Source: DASUPK01 sp963815045
GTDB taxonomy: Bacteria; Actinomycetota; Thermoleophilia; Solirubrobacterales; 70-9
Assembly (NCBI GenBank): GCA_963815045.1
Contig: CAWFET010000002.1
Span: 1,178,001-1,242,000 of the forward strand
Reading direction: 5' to 3'
Length of the DNA: 64,000 nucleotides
Under the pieces are notes generated by a model, which made no database searches, was not told where the DNA came from, and worked only from the letters and a program-made list of their open reading frames with translations. Positions 16,838 through 24,420 of the stretch are shown here, piece by piece. Each line of letters opens with the position of its first letter. The first letter of the stretch is position 1. The translations under genes and the position numbers were made by a program.

Positions 16838-17557
16838 TTACTTCTTGCGGCTGGCGGAGCTCTTGCTCTTGCTCTTGCTCGAGCTGGACTTCTTCTTGGT
16901 CGAGGTCGAGCGTGAGCTCGATGACTTCGTCTTTGCCTTCGGCTTGGCCTTCGACGCGGACCGCGCGGCCGGCTTCTTCGCCGTCGCACGCTTCGTCGCC
17001 GTCGAGCCGCTCGAGCGCGAGCTGCTGCTCGCCGGGACTGCGGCCGGGGGCGGCACCAGCGTCGCCGCCGGAGCGCTCGCCGAAGCCGCGCGGGTGCGAC
17101 CACCCGCAACGGCGACCAGCGGCTCGAATCCATCCTCCCCGAGCGCCATCAGGGCGCCCGCGGTGATGGCGATCGCCGCCGCCAGGCCGAGGAACACGCC
17201 GATCTTCAGGGTCGGCGAGCCGGCGAACATCCGCCACAGGATCAGCAGGACCGCCAGCGCGCCCAGCAGGGCCGTTACCGCGCCACGCCGCACCGGGATG
17301 TTCACCCGCTGGCCGGCGGCGGCGAGATACGCCAGCGCGATCCCCGAGACGCCCGACAGGATGATCAGGAACCCCGGCAGGTCGACGAGAGCATCCCAAC
17401 CGCTGATGCCCGGGTGCGAGAGGGTCGCGGTCCCGTTGACCAGGCTGCCGCTCACCTCCGCGCCTCCGCCGAACCAGTCGAAGAACAGGAACACGAACAG
17501 GGCGACGCCGCCTATCCCGGCGACGATCTCCCCCGTGCGCAACCTTGATGAGTCCAA
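16838..17557 (-). CDS. Tandem membrane family member 4 with Lys/Ser tail
   Basis: 239-aa protein. Residues 1-150 form the same four-helix domain as the three genes that follow (SSRLRTGEIVAGIGGVALF, FFDWFG, LKIGVFLGLAAAIAITAGALMAL). The last ~75 residues are a low-complexity Ser/Lys/Ala/Thr tail (KSSSSRSTSTKKKSSSS and KSKSKSSASRKK) of strong positive charge. I chose a TTG start at 17557 because GGAGG sits five bases upstream and the result aligns with the MDANR start of member 2; the frame is open far upstream without meaning. The tail could bind nucleic acid or acidic polymers. The function is unknown. Confidence 0.7.
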   Translation of the reverse strand: MDSSRLRTGEIVAGIGGVALFVFLFFDWFGGGAEVSGSLVNGTATLSHPGISGWDALVDLPGFLIILSGVSGIALAYLAAAGQRVNIPVRRGAVTALLGALAVLLILWRMFAGSPTLKIGVFLGLAAAIAITAGALMALGEDGFEPLVAVAGGRTRAASASAPAATLVPPPAAVPASSSSRSSGSTATKRATAKKPAARSASKAKPKAKTKSSSSRSTSTKKKSSSSKSKSKSSASRKK

Positions 17558-17589
17558 GTCAGCCTCCGTCGGTGGTTTGAAGGCCGGAT

Positions 17590-18459
17590 TCAACCAGGAG
17601 TAGCGGCCACCGACAGGCGTCCCCGTGCAGCCTGGACGGTGTTGGACAGCAGCATCGCGATCGTCATCGGGCCGACTCCGCCCGGAACGGGAGTGATCGC
17701 CCCCGCCACCTCGACCGCGACGTCGAAGTCCACGTCGCCGACCAGGCCGTCGTCTGTCCGGTTCGTACCGACGTCGATGACCGTGGCGCCCGGCCGGATC
17801 ATGTCCCCGGTGACCAGCTTCGGCTGGCCCGCCGCCGCGATCAGGATCTCCGCCCGCCTGCAGACCTCCCCCAGATCGCGGGTTCGGCTGTGGCAGATGG
17901 TCGGCGTCGCGTTGGCGCCGAGCAGCAGCGAGAGGACCGGGCGGCCCACCAGGTTGGAGCGGCCGACGATCACCGCCTCCTTGCCGGCCGGATCGACGCC
18001 CGCCGAGGCGAGCAGCTCCATGATCCCCTGTGGCGTGCACGGCACCAGCCCCGGCTCGCCGCGGGCGAGGCGGCCGGCGCTGATCGGTGTGAGCCCGTCC
18101 ACGTCCTTGTCCGGGTCGATGGAGTTGACGATCGCGGCGGAGTCGATCTGGTCGGGAAGCGGAAGCTGAACGAGGATGCCGTCGACCTCGTCCGAGGTGT
18201 TGAGCTCGCGGACCAGGTCGAGCAGGTCGTCCTGCGAGATCGACCCGTCCGGCTCGTGGTGGATCGACTGGATCCCGACCTCCTCGCAGGCCTCGCGCTT
18301 GCGGCGGACGTAGATCGCGGACGCAGGGTCGTCGCCCACCAGCACCGTCGCCAGTCCGGGCGGGCGGCCGAGCCGGCTCGAGAGCTCCTCGACCTCGCCG
18401 CGGACCCTTACCCGCACCGTGGCGGCCACAGCCTTGCCGTCGATCACGGTGGCGGCCAT
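17590..18459 (-). CDS. folD: Methylene-THF dehydrogenase/cyclohydrolase
   Basis: Bifunctional NADP-dependent 5,10-methylene-THF dehydrogenase and methenyl-THF cyclohydrolase of one-carbon metabolism. It shows ATVLVGDDPASAIYVRRK (catalytic Tyr and Lys), DGILVQLPLPDQID, DVDGLTPISAGRL, VIVGRSNLVGRPV and the C-terminal PVPGGVGPMTIAML. The 289-aa length is normal. Its start overlaps the pcrA stop by one base, and it is the last gene of the operon that begins with the Rrf2 regulator. Confidence 0.96.
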   Translation of the reverse strand: MAATVIDGKAVAATVRVRVRGEVEELSSRLGRPPGLATVLVGDDPASAIYVRRKREACEEVGIQSIHHEPDGSISQDDLLDLVRELNTSDEVDGILVQLPLPDQIDSAAIVNSIDPDKDVDGLTPISAGRLARGEPGLVPCTPQGIMELLASAGVDPAGKEAVIVGRSNLVGRPVLSLLLGANATPTICHSRTRDLGEVCRRAEILIAAAGQPKLVTGDMIRPGATVIDVGTNRTDDGLVGDVDFDVAVEVAGAITPVPGGVGPMTIAMLLSNTVQAARGRLSVAATPG

Positions 18460-20687
18460 CAGCTCGCCTTCCTCAGGGGTGCGTAGTCGGCCATCAGCTT
18501 GCGCTCGGCACCATCGCTGGCGAAGCGGACGACAATCACGCCGCCGGGCTCCACCGCCGTAACCACCCCGTCGCCGAAGCTCGCGTGGACGATGTCGTCG
18601 CCGGTGGCGAAGGAGAGCGAGGGGTCGGCCTTCGGAGGGGGTGCGCTGGTCCCGCCGAGGGCCCAGCCCGTCATCGCCTGCTCCTGGGTCCCCTCCCGCT
18701 CGACCAGCCCCTCGGGCAGCTCCGAGAGGAATCGGGACGGGAAGCCGGTCTCCCTCCCTCCGAAGAGGCGTCGGCTGCGGGCGTGCGTCATCCAGAGCCG
18801 CTTGCGCGCCCGGGTGATGCCGACGTATGCGAGGCGTCGCTCCTCCTCCTCGTTGCCTTCCTCGAGAGAGCGGGAGTGCGGGAAGACGCCCTCCTCACAG
18901 CCGATCACGAAGACGGCGTCGTACTCGAGGCCCTTGGCGTTGTGCAAGGTCATCAGCGTGACCTTCGATTCGTCGTGGGTCATGTCGTCCTGGTCGGTGT
19001 AGAGCGAGATCGCCTGCAGGAACTCGTCGAGCGCAGCGATGTCCGAAGGCCCCTCCAACTGGCGATTGGCGTCGAACTCGTCCGCGACCCCGACCAGCTC
19101 CTCGAGGTTCTCGATCCGCCCCTCCGCCTCGATCGTGCGCTCGGCTCGCAGGGCGTCGAGGTAGCCGGAGCGCTCCAGCAGCGCCCTGAGGAGGTCGGCG
19201 ACGGGAGCGTTCTCGAACTCGGCACGCAGCTCCCCGATCAGCTCGGTGAAGCGGCCGATGGACTTGATCGCCGCCCCGGAGAGCCCCGGGACCGCCTCGG
19301 GCTCGAGCGCCACCTCCCAGATGGTCCGGCCGGTGGTGTTCGCATGATTGAGCAGGCGGCCCTGGCTGGTGTTGCCGATCCCGCGCCGGGGAGAGTTGAT
19401 CACCCGAGAGAAGCTCACCTCGTCCGCCGGGTTGATGAGCAGCTGGAGGTACGCGATGGCGTCCTTGATCTCCGCGCGCTCGTAGAACTTCGTCCCGCCG
19501 ATCACCTGGTACGGCAGCTCGTAGCGGACCAGGATGTCCTCGAGGACGCGGCTGTGGGCGTTGGTCCGGTAGAAGACCGCGACCTCGTCGCGGGAGAGCC
19601 CCGCCTTGTCGGTCAGCTCCTCGATCTCCCCGGCGACGAAGCGGGCCTCGGCGTGCTCGTCCTCGAGCTCCGCGACGTGGATCTTCTCGCCCTTGCCGAG
19701 GTCGGTCCAGAGGTGCTTGTCGAGGCCGCCGCTGTTGTGCGAGATCACCGCGTTCGCGGCCTCCAGGATCGTCTCGGTCGAGCGGTAGTTCTGCTCGAGC
19801 TTCACCACGTGCGCGTCGGGAAAGTCCTTCTCGAACTCGAGGATGTTCCGCACGTCAGCACCGCGGAAGCCGTAGATCGCCTGCGAGTCGTCGCCGACGA
19901 CGGAGAGATTGCCGTCCTCGCCCGCGAGCAGCTGCAGGAGCCGGTACTGGGCCGGGTTCGTGTCCTGATACTCGTCGACCAGGATCCAGCGGAACCGCTC
20001 GCGGTAGCGCCTGCGGACGTCCTCGAAGAGCTCCAGCACGTTGACCGTTCGCATCAGCAGGTCGTCGAAGTCCATCGAGTTGGCGTCGAGCATCCGCCGT
20101 TCGTAGAGCCGGTAGGCCTGGCCGACCAGATCCTCGAAGACGCCGCCCAGCTGCTCCTGATAGCTCTCGGCGTCGATCAGCTGGTTCTTGGCGTCGGAGA
20201 TCCGGGCGCGGATGGCCCGGGGCGGGTAGCGCTTGGTGTCGACCTCGAGCTCCTCCAGGCAGCGCTTCAGCATCCGCAGCGAGTCGGCCTCGTCGTAGAT
20301 CGTGAACTTGCTCGTGTAGCCGAGGCGTTCCGCCTCGATGCGGAGCAGCCGCGCACAGGCCGCGTGAAACGTCATCACCCACATCCGGCGGGAAACTCCG
20401 CCGACCAGCGCCGAGACGCGGTCGCGCATCTCGTTGGCCGCCTTGTTCGTGAAGGTGATGGCCAGGATCTGGTTGGGGTGCGCGCGGCCGGTGGCGAGCA
20501 GCCAGGCGATCCGGTGCGTCAGTGCCCGGGTCTTGCCCGAGCCCGCCCCCGCCAGGATCAGCAGGGGGCCCTCGCCGAACGTGACCGCCTCCCGCTGGGG
20601 GCCGTTCAGCCCGGCCAGCAGGCGCTCGACCTGGTCCGCGCCAACTTCGACGGGCGCGACCTTCAATTCCTCTCTTCCGGCGGCCAC
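18459..20687 (-). CDS. pcrA: ATP-dependent DNA helicase PcrA/UvrD
   Basis: Superfamily 1A 3'-5' helicase for repair and clearing of replication forks. The motifs are in order: Q-motif GLNGPQREAVTF, Walker A LAGAGSGKTRAL, Ia ITFTNKAANEMR, II VDEYQDTNPAQY, III GDDSQAIYGFRGAD, IV LEQNYRST, V TLHNAKGLEYDAVF and VI YVGITRARKRLW. The C-terminal FGDGVVTAVEPGG...KLMADYAPLRK is the Tudor-like RNA-polymerase-binding tail typical of PcrA. The 742 residues are full length. The gene sits between cysE and folD. Confidence 0.95.
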   Translation of the reverse strand: MAAGREELKVAPVEVGADQVERLLAGLNGPQREAVTFGEGPLLILAGAGSGKTRALTHRIAWLLATGRAHPNQILAITFTNKAANEMRDRVSALVGGVSRRMWVMTFHAACARLLRIEAERLGYTSKFTIYDEADSLRMLKRCLEELEVDTKRYPPRAIRARISDAKNQLIDAESYQEQLGGVFEDLVGQAYRLYERRMLDANSMDFDDLLMRTVNVLELFEDVRRRYRERFRWILVDEYQDTNPAQYRLLQLLAGEDGNLSVVGDDSQAIYGFRGADVRNILEFEKDFPDAHVVKLEQNYRSTETILEAANAVISHNSGGLDKHLWTDLGKGEKIHVAELEDEHAEARFVAGEIEELTDKAGLSRDEVAVFYRTNAHSRVLEDILVRYELPYQVIGGTKFYERAEIKDAIAYLQLLINPADEVSFSRVINSPRRGIGNTSQGRLLNHANTTGRTIWEVALEPEAVPGLSGAAIKSIGRFTELIGELRAEFENAPVADLLRALLERSGYLDALRAERTIEAEGRIENLEELVGVADEFDANRQLEGPSDIAALDEFLQAISLYTDQDDMTHDESKVTLMTLHNAKGLEYDAVFVIGCEEGVFPHSRSLEEGNEEEERRLAYVGITRARKRLWMTHARSRRLFGGRETGFPSRFLSELPEGLVEREGTQEQAMTGWALGGTSAPPPKADPSLSFATGDDIVHASFGDGVVTAVEPGGVIVVRFASDGAERKLMADYAPLRKAS

Positions 20688-20716
20688 GGGCCAAGCATAG
20701 GCCCGGCTCCCGCTGG

Positions 20717-21454
20717 CTAACCGCCGGCTGAGCTCGGCCCCTTCTTCGGTCGCAGCTCCGTGACGTCGGCCTCGCGGGCCGCTTCGCCGGTCGCATCCGC
20801 GAGACGCTTCTCGAGCTGCGCGATCCGCTCTGAGAGCTCCTTCATCGCCTCTGCGATGGGATCGGGAAGGTGAATCCAGTCGGTGTCAGGGCCCTCAACC
20901 GGGCGCCCCTCCACGCGGACGGGATGTCCCGGGTTCCCGACGACCGTCGTCTGCGGCGGAACGTCCTCGATCACGACCGTGTTGGCGCCGACCTTCGCAT
21001 TCCGCCCCACGGTCACCGGGCCGAGCAGCTTCGCCCCCGAGCCGACCGTCACATCGTCGTCGAGTGTGGGATGGCGCTTGCCCCGAGCGAAGCCCGTGCC
21101 ACCCAGGGTCACCCCCTGGTAGAGCGTCACCCGGTTCCCGATCTCGGCCGTCTCGCCGATCACCACGCCGGAGCCGTGGTCGATGAAGAAGTCGGAGCCG
21201 ATCCTGGCCGCGGGATGGATCTCTATCCCCGTGAACGCGCGGCTCGTGTACGCGATGGTCCGCGGCACGAGGGGCACCTCGGACTCCCAGAGCGCGTGCG
21301 CGACCCGGTGGGCGAGCAGTGCCTGGACCCCCGCCCACCCGGTGAGGATCTCGAGCGTGCCGATCCCCCGGGCGGCGGGATCCCGCTCGCGCGCGGAGGC
21401 GACGTCGGCGGAGACCTCCTTGAGGACCCGCCTCATGGTTCCCAGGCCGAGCAC
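20717..21454 (-). CDS. cysE: Serine O-acetyltransferase
   Basis: Makes O-acetylserine from serine and acetyl-CoA, the substrate of CysK just upstream. The N-terminal helical domain is short, as in actinobacterial and Bacillus CysE. It is followed by the left-handed parallel beta-helix with hexapeptide repeats (IHPAARIG, FFIDHGSGVVIGETAEIG, VTLYQGVTLGGTG, GAKLLGPVTVGRNAKVGANTVV). The C-terminus is extended by ~60 residues with a predicted coiled coil (MKELSERIAQLEKRLAD). ATG 21454 is used; ATG 21436 (MRRVL) is an alternative. Confidence 0.93.
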   Translation of the reverse strand: MLGLGTMRRVLKEVSADVASARERDPAARGIGTLEILTGWAGVQALLAHRVAHALWESEVPLVPRTIAYTSRAFTGIEIHPAARIGSDFFIDHGSGVVIGETAEIGNRVTLYQGVTLGGTGFARGKRHPTLDDDVTVGSGAKLLGPVTVGRNAKVGANTVVIEDVPPQTTVVGNPGHPVRVEGRPVEGPDTDWIHLPDPIAEAMKELSERIAQLEKRLADATGEAAREADVTELRPKKGPSSAGG

Positions 21455-21484
21455 GCCCAGAAGCTTAGGGTGGCGAGGCCGCTC

Positions 21485-22438
21485 TTAGGGGGCGAAAAAC
21501 GGCAGCGACATGTATCGCTCACCCGAGTCCGGCACGATCACCACGATCCGCTTGCCCGCCATCTCCTCGCGGGCGGCGAGATCGAGCGCGGCTCGCACGG
21601 CGGCGCCGGCGGAGATGCCGATCAGCAGGCCCTCGCGCTGGGCCGAAGCGCGGGCCATGTCGAGGGCGTCCTCGTCGCTGACGCCGACGATCTCGTCGAT
21701 CACGTCGCGGTCGAGCACGTCGGGGACGAAGCCCGCGCCGATCCCCTGGATCTTGTGCGCGCCGGGCAGGCCGCCAGAGAGGACGGGCGACGAGGCCGGC
21801 TCGACCCCGACGATTCGGATGTCGGGCCGGCGCTCCTTCAGCACCTGGCCGACTCCAGTGATCGTCCCGCCGGTGCCCACCCCCGCTACGAAGGCATCGA
21901 CCCCGCCGTCGAGGTCGCGCCAGATCTCCTCGGCCGTCGTGCGGCGGTGGATCTCGGGGTTGGCCGGATTCGAGAACTGCTGCGGGATGAAGCCATCGTG
22001 CTCGGCCGCGAGCTTGTTGGCCAGCTCCACCGCCTCGTTCATGCCGCCCAGCGAGGGCGTCTCGTGGACCTCGGCGCCGTAGGTGCGGAGCAGCGCGGTT
22101 CGCTCCCGGCTCATGCCCTCGGGAAGGGTGAGGATCAGGCGGTAGTCACGCGCCGCCGCGACCAGCGCCAGGGCGATGCCGGTGTTCCCGCTGGTCGGCT
22201 CGACGATCACCGAGCGGCCCTGCTCGATCAGGCCGTCGCGCTCGGCGGCGTCGATCATCGCGACTCCGATGCGGTCCTTGACCGAACCGCCGGGATTCAG
22301 GAACTCGAGCTTGGCGACCACCTCGCCGGGCAGGTCGGCGCCCAGGCGCGGCAGTGCGACGAGCGGCGTGTTGCCGACGACGGCGGAGCTCTCGGCTCCG
22401 ACCCGCAGCGTCGTGGATGTCCCGTTCGACCCGGCCAT
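21485..22438 (-). CDS. cysK: Cysteine synthase A
   Basis: PLP enzyme that converts O-acetylserine and sulfide to cysteine. Lys54 in NPGGSVKDRIG binds PLP, and residues 82-87 (TSGNTG) hold the substrate carboxylate. GTGGTITGVG binds the cofactor phosphate, and the C-terminus contains GISAGAAVRAALDLA and IVPDSGERYMS. The 317 residues are typical. It is flanked by cysE downstream and an Rrf2 regulator upstream, which supports a cysteine-biosynthesis operon and the possibility of CysE-CysK complex formation. Confidence 0.95.
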   Translation of the reverse strand: MAGSNGTSTTLRVGAESSAVVGNTPLVALPRLGADLPGEVVAKLEFLNPGGSVKDRIGVAMIDAAERDGLIEQGRSVIVEPTSGNTGIALALVAAARDYRLILTLPEGMSRERTALLRTYGAEVHETPSLGGMNEAVELANKLAAEHDGFIPQQFSNPANPEIHRRTTAEEIWRDLDGGVDAFVAGVGTGGTITGVGQVLKERRPDIRIVGVEPASSPVLSGGLPGAHKIQGIGAGFVPDVLDRDVIDEIVGVSDEDALDMARASAQREGLLIGISAGAAVRAALDLAAREEMAGKRIVVIVPDSGERYMSLPFFAP

Positions 22439-22492
22439 TGATCAAAACTACCGGAACCGGGTCGGGTTTCGGGGGTTTCGAGGCGCGGGGAC

Positions 22493-22891
22493 TCAGATGT
22501 GGTACATCCCGGTGCCGGCCCCCTCGGCCTCGCGGCGGGCGATGTCGGCGATGGTGGCCTCGCGGAAGGTGGCTCTCAGGGCCTCCACCCCCTCCTCCCA
22601 GATGCCCCCGGCCTCCTTCCCCTCCTGGCCGACCACCCCGTCGAGCGCCTGGACGACCTCCAGGACGTTGATCTCGTCGGCGGGCCGGGCGAGCGTGTAG
22701 CCGCCCTTCGCGCCGCGGTGGCTGACCAGGATCCCGGAGCGGCGCAGGGTCGAGAAGAGCTGCTCGAGGAACTGCACGGGGATGCCGCGACGCTCGGCGA
22801 CCTGGCCGATCGGCATCGGGCTGTCTGTGGCGCGAGCCAGCTCCGCCAGCGCGACCACCGCGTAACGTGACTTCGAGGTGACCGAGATCAC
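22493..22891 (-). CDS. Rrf2-family regulator, CymR-like
   Basis: 132-aa winged-helix regulator. It starts at a GTG (22891) giving MISVTSKSRYAVVALAELA, the usual Rrf2 N-terminus. A nearby ATG (22896) is out of frame and closes at once. The HTH is IGQVAERRGIPVQFLEQLFSTLRRSGILVS, and the wing is HRGAKGGYTLARP. There is no cysteine at all, so it cannot bind an Fe-S cluster like IscR or NsrR. It heads the cysK-cysE unit, so a CymR-type role (sensing O-acetylserine through CysK) is the best inference. Confidence 0.85.
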   Translation of the reverse strand: MISVTSKSRYAVVALAELARATDSPMPIGQVAERRGIPVQFLEQLFSTLRRSGILVSHRGAKGGYTLARPADEINVLEVVQALDGVVGQEGKEAGGIWEEGVEALRATFREATIADIARREAEGAGTGMYHI

Positions 22892-22924
22892 TACATCCGT
22901 TTTACCGGTCCGGGCGGCGCCGCG

Positions 22925-23347
22925 GTGAATCCCCGCTCCCCGTACCTGCGCGCCCTGGCGCCGCTCGCCCTGATGGGCGTGATCTTCTGGTTCTCGTCTC
23001 AGCCGGCGGCCGCCCACCACGCCTGGTGGGTGATCGTGATCCGGAAGCTCGGTCATGTCAGCGGCTACGCGCTGCTGACAGCGGCCTGGGCGTGGGCGCT
23101 CTGGAGCGTCACCAGAAGGCCGGTCCTCTGGGCGGTCCTGATCTCGCTCGCATACGCATGCAGCGACGAGCTCCACCAGACCTTCGTGCGGGGTCGAGAG
23201 GGCACCCCGAGGGACGTCCTGATCGACGCGATCGGCATGGGGATCGCCGCTGCGGTGATCGGAATGCGTCGGTCCGCCCCCACCGGCTGGGGGCGGACCG
23301 ACGCAAGAGGCCGAGCCTCTAAATCCAGCCTTGCTCGGTCGCCATGA
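22925..23347 (+). CDS. VanZ-like membrane protein
   Basis: 140-aa VanZ-family protein starting at GTG 22925. It shows the family pattern: helix 1 ALMGVIFWFSSQ, then IRKLGHVSGYALL, a third helix, and the signature ACSDELHQTFVRGREGTPRDVLIDAIG. VanZ homologues are membrane proteins linked loosely to teicoplanin resistance and surface polysaccharides; the exact role is unknown. The last ~28 residues after VIGMRR are encoded across a strong hairpin and overlap the convergent HDOD gene, so they are probably not important to the fold. It is divergent from the Rrf2 gene, 33 bases away. Confidence 0.88.
   Translation: MNPRSPYLRALAPLALMGVIFWFSSQPAAAHHAWWVIVIRKLGHVSGYALLTAAWAWALWSVTRRPVLWAVLISLAYACSDELHQTFVRGREGTPRDVLIDAIGMGIAAAVIGMRRSAPTGWGRTDARGRASKSSLARSP
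23265..23305. terminator. Perfect 18-base hairpin between convergent genes
   Basis: Arms 23265-23282 (TGCGTCGGTCCGCCCCCA) and 23288-23305 are perfectly complementary around a 5-base loop (CCGGC). It sits 14 bases after the stop of the HDOD gene on the minus strand and inside the last codons of the VanZ gene on the plus strand. No T-run follows, as is common for actinobacterial I-shaped terminators. A bidirectional terminator is the simplest reading. Confidence 0.75.
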
Positions 23348-24377
23348 GGACCGCCTGCGCGCGGTCGAGGGCGCCGAGCTTGCCGTAAACGTTGTGGAGG
23401 TGGCTGCGGACGGTGCTCGCCGAGAGGTCGAGCTCGACCGCGATCTGCTTGTAGACCTTGCCCTCGGCGAGACGCCTGAGGACGTCCAGCTCTCGCGTGG
23501 AGAGCGGGCACGGGCCGGTGGCCCGGCGACGTGACCCCTTGCCCTGGGGAAGCTCGTAGAGGACCATGCGCACCGCCTGCTCGTCCATGCCGCAGCTCTC
23601 CGCGGCCTCGACCAGGTCCTGGGTGCTGACCGGGCAGTCCTCGATGTGGGCGGCGACCATGTCCGCGACGCGGATCACGGCGGCCATGCCCTCGGCATGA
23701 CGGGTGTGATGGCGCTCGATCGCCTCGGCGACGCGGGCGTGGACGCCCCAGCGGCGGGTGAGGACCCCGCCCACCAGGGCGTGGTCGATGCCCAGCTCGC
23801 GGCGCTCCTCGGCAATGCGATCGTCGGGCGTGGCGCCGCGGCGGTCGAAGCGCTCGGCGTAGCCGGGATGCAGCCGCGCCAGGACGGGGCGGCCGATGTC
23901 GTGGAGGATCGCGGCGAGCGCCAGTTCGTCACGGTCGCCGATGCCGCTCACGTCGGCGATCCGGTCGGCGGCGCGCTGCACGGCCAGAGCGTGCAGGCGG
24001 AAGCGATCCGGGGCGAGGGCGAGGCGCCCGTCGCCGTTGAAGATGTCGTAGGAGGGGGCGGAGCGAAGGATCGCCTCGACCGCGCCGGGGCCGAGCCGCT
24101 CGACGCCGTCCGTGACGCTGCGAATGCGGCCGGCGCCCTGGATCTGGCCCGCCGCGCGGACGATGGCGCAGGTGAGGCCGACATCGGCCTCGACCACCGC
24201 GGCGACCTCGTGCGGCGGCGCTCCTCGGTTGACCTGCTCGAGGGCCTGCTCGCGCCCCTCGGAGAGCGCGGGCTGGCGCTCAGCCTCGTCGAATGCGGCC
24301 GCCAGGACCCGCCCGCGTCCCTGCCCGCGCGTGCCGTTCTGTGCGCTGCGCGCTGTCGCGGCTGTTGCCATGGACAT
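23319..24377 (-). CDS. HDOD domain-LuxR HTH fusion regulator
   Basis: 352-aa protein with an unusual architecture. Residues ~30-265 are an HDOD/HD-like helical domain (VGLTCAIVRAAGQ, LAAILHDIGRPVLARLHPGY, DHALVGGVLTRRWGV, AIERHHT). Residues ~290-350 are a LuxR/GerE DNA-binding domain (PLSTRELDVLRRLAEGKVYKQIA, STVRSHLHNVYGKL). The HD motif LHDIGRP keeps His-Asp, so metal binding is possible. There is no receiver or sensor domain. It is likely a transcription factor whose HDOD part senses a ligand or partner. The alternative start at codon 3 makes little difference. Confidence 0.82.
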   Translation of the reverse strand: MSMATAATARSAQNGTRGQGRGRVLAAAFDEAERQPALSEGREQALEQVNRGAPPHEVAAVVEADVGLTCAIVRAAGQIQGAGRIRSVTDGVERLGPGAVEAILRSAPSYDIFNGDGRLALAPDRFRLHALAVQRAADRIADVSGIGDRDELALAAILHDIGRPVLARLHPGYAERFDRRGATPDDRIAEERRELGIDHALVGGVLTRRWGVHARVAEAIERHHTRHAEGMAAVIRVADMVAAHIEDCPVSTQDLVEAAESCGMDEQAVRMVLYELPQGKGSRRRATGPCPLSTRELDVLRRLAEGKVYKQIAVELDLSASTVRSHLHNVYGKLGALDRAQAVLMATEQGWI

Positions 24378-24420
24378 CTAATCGGCACACGCTCGGCGAT
24401 TGTTTAGCCCATGCGGCGAT

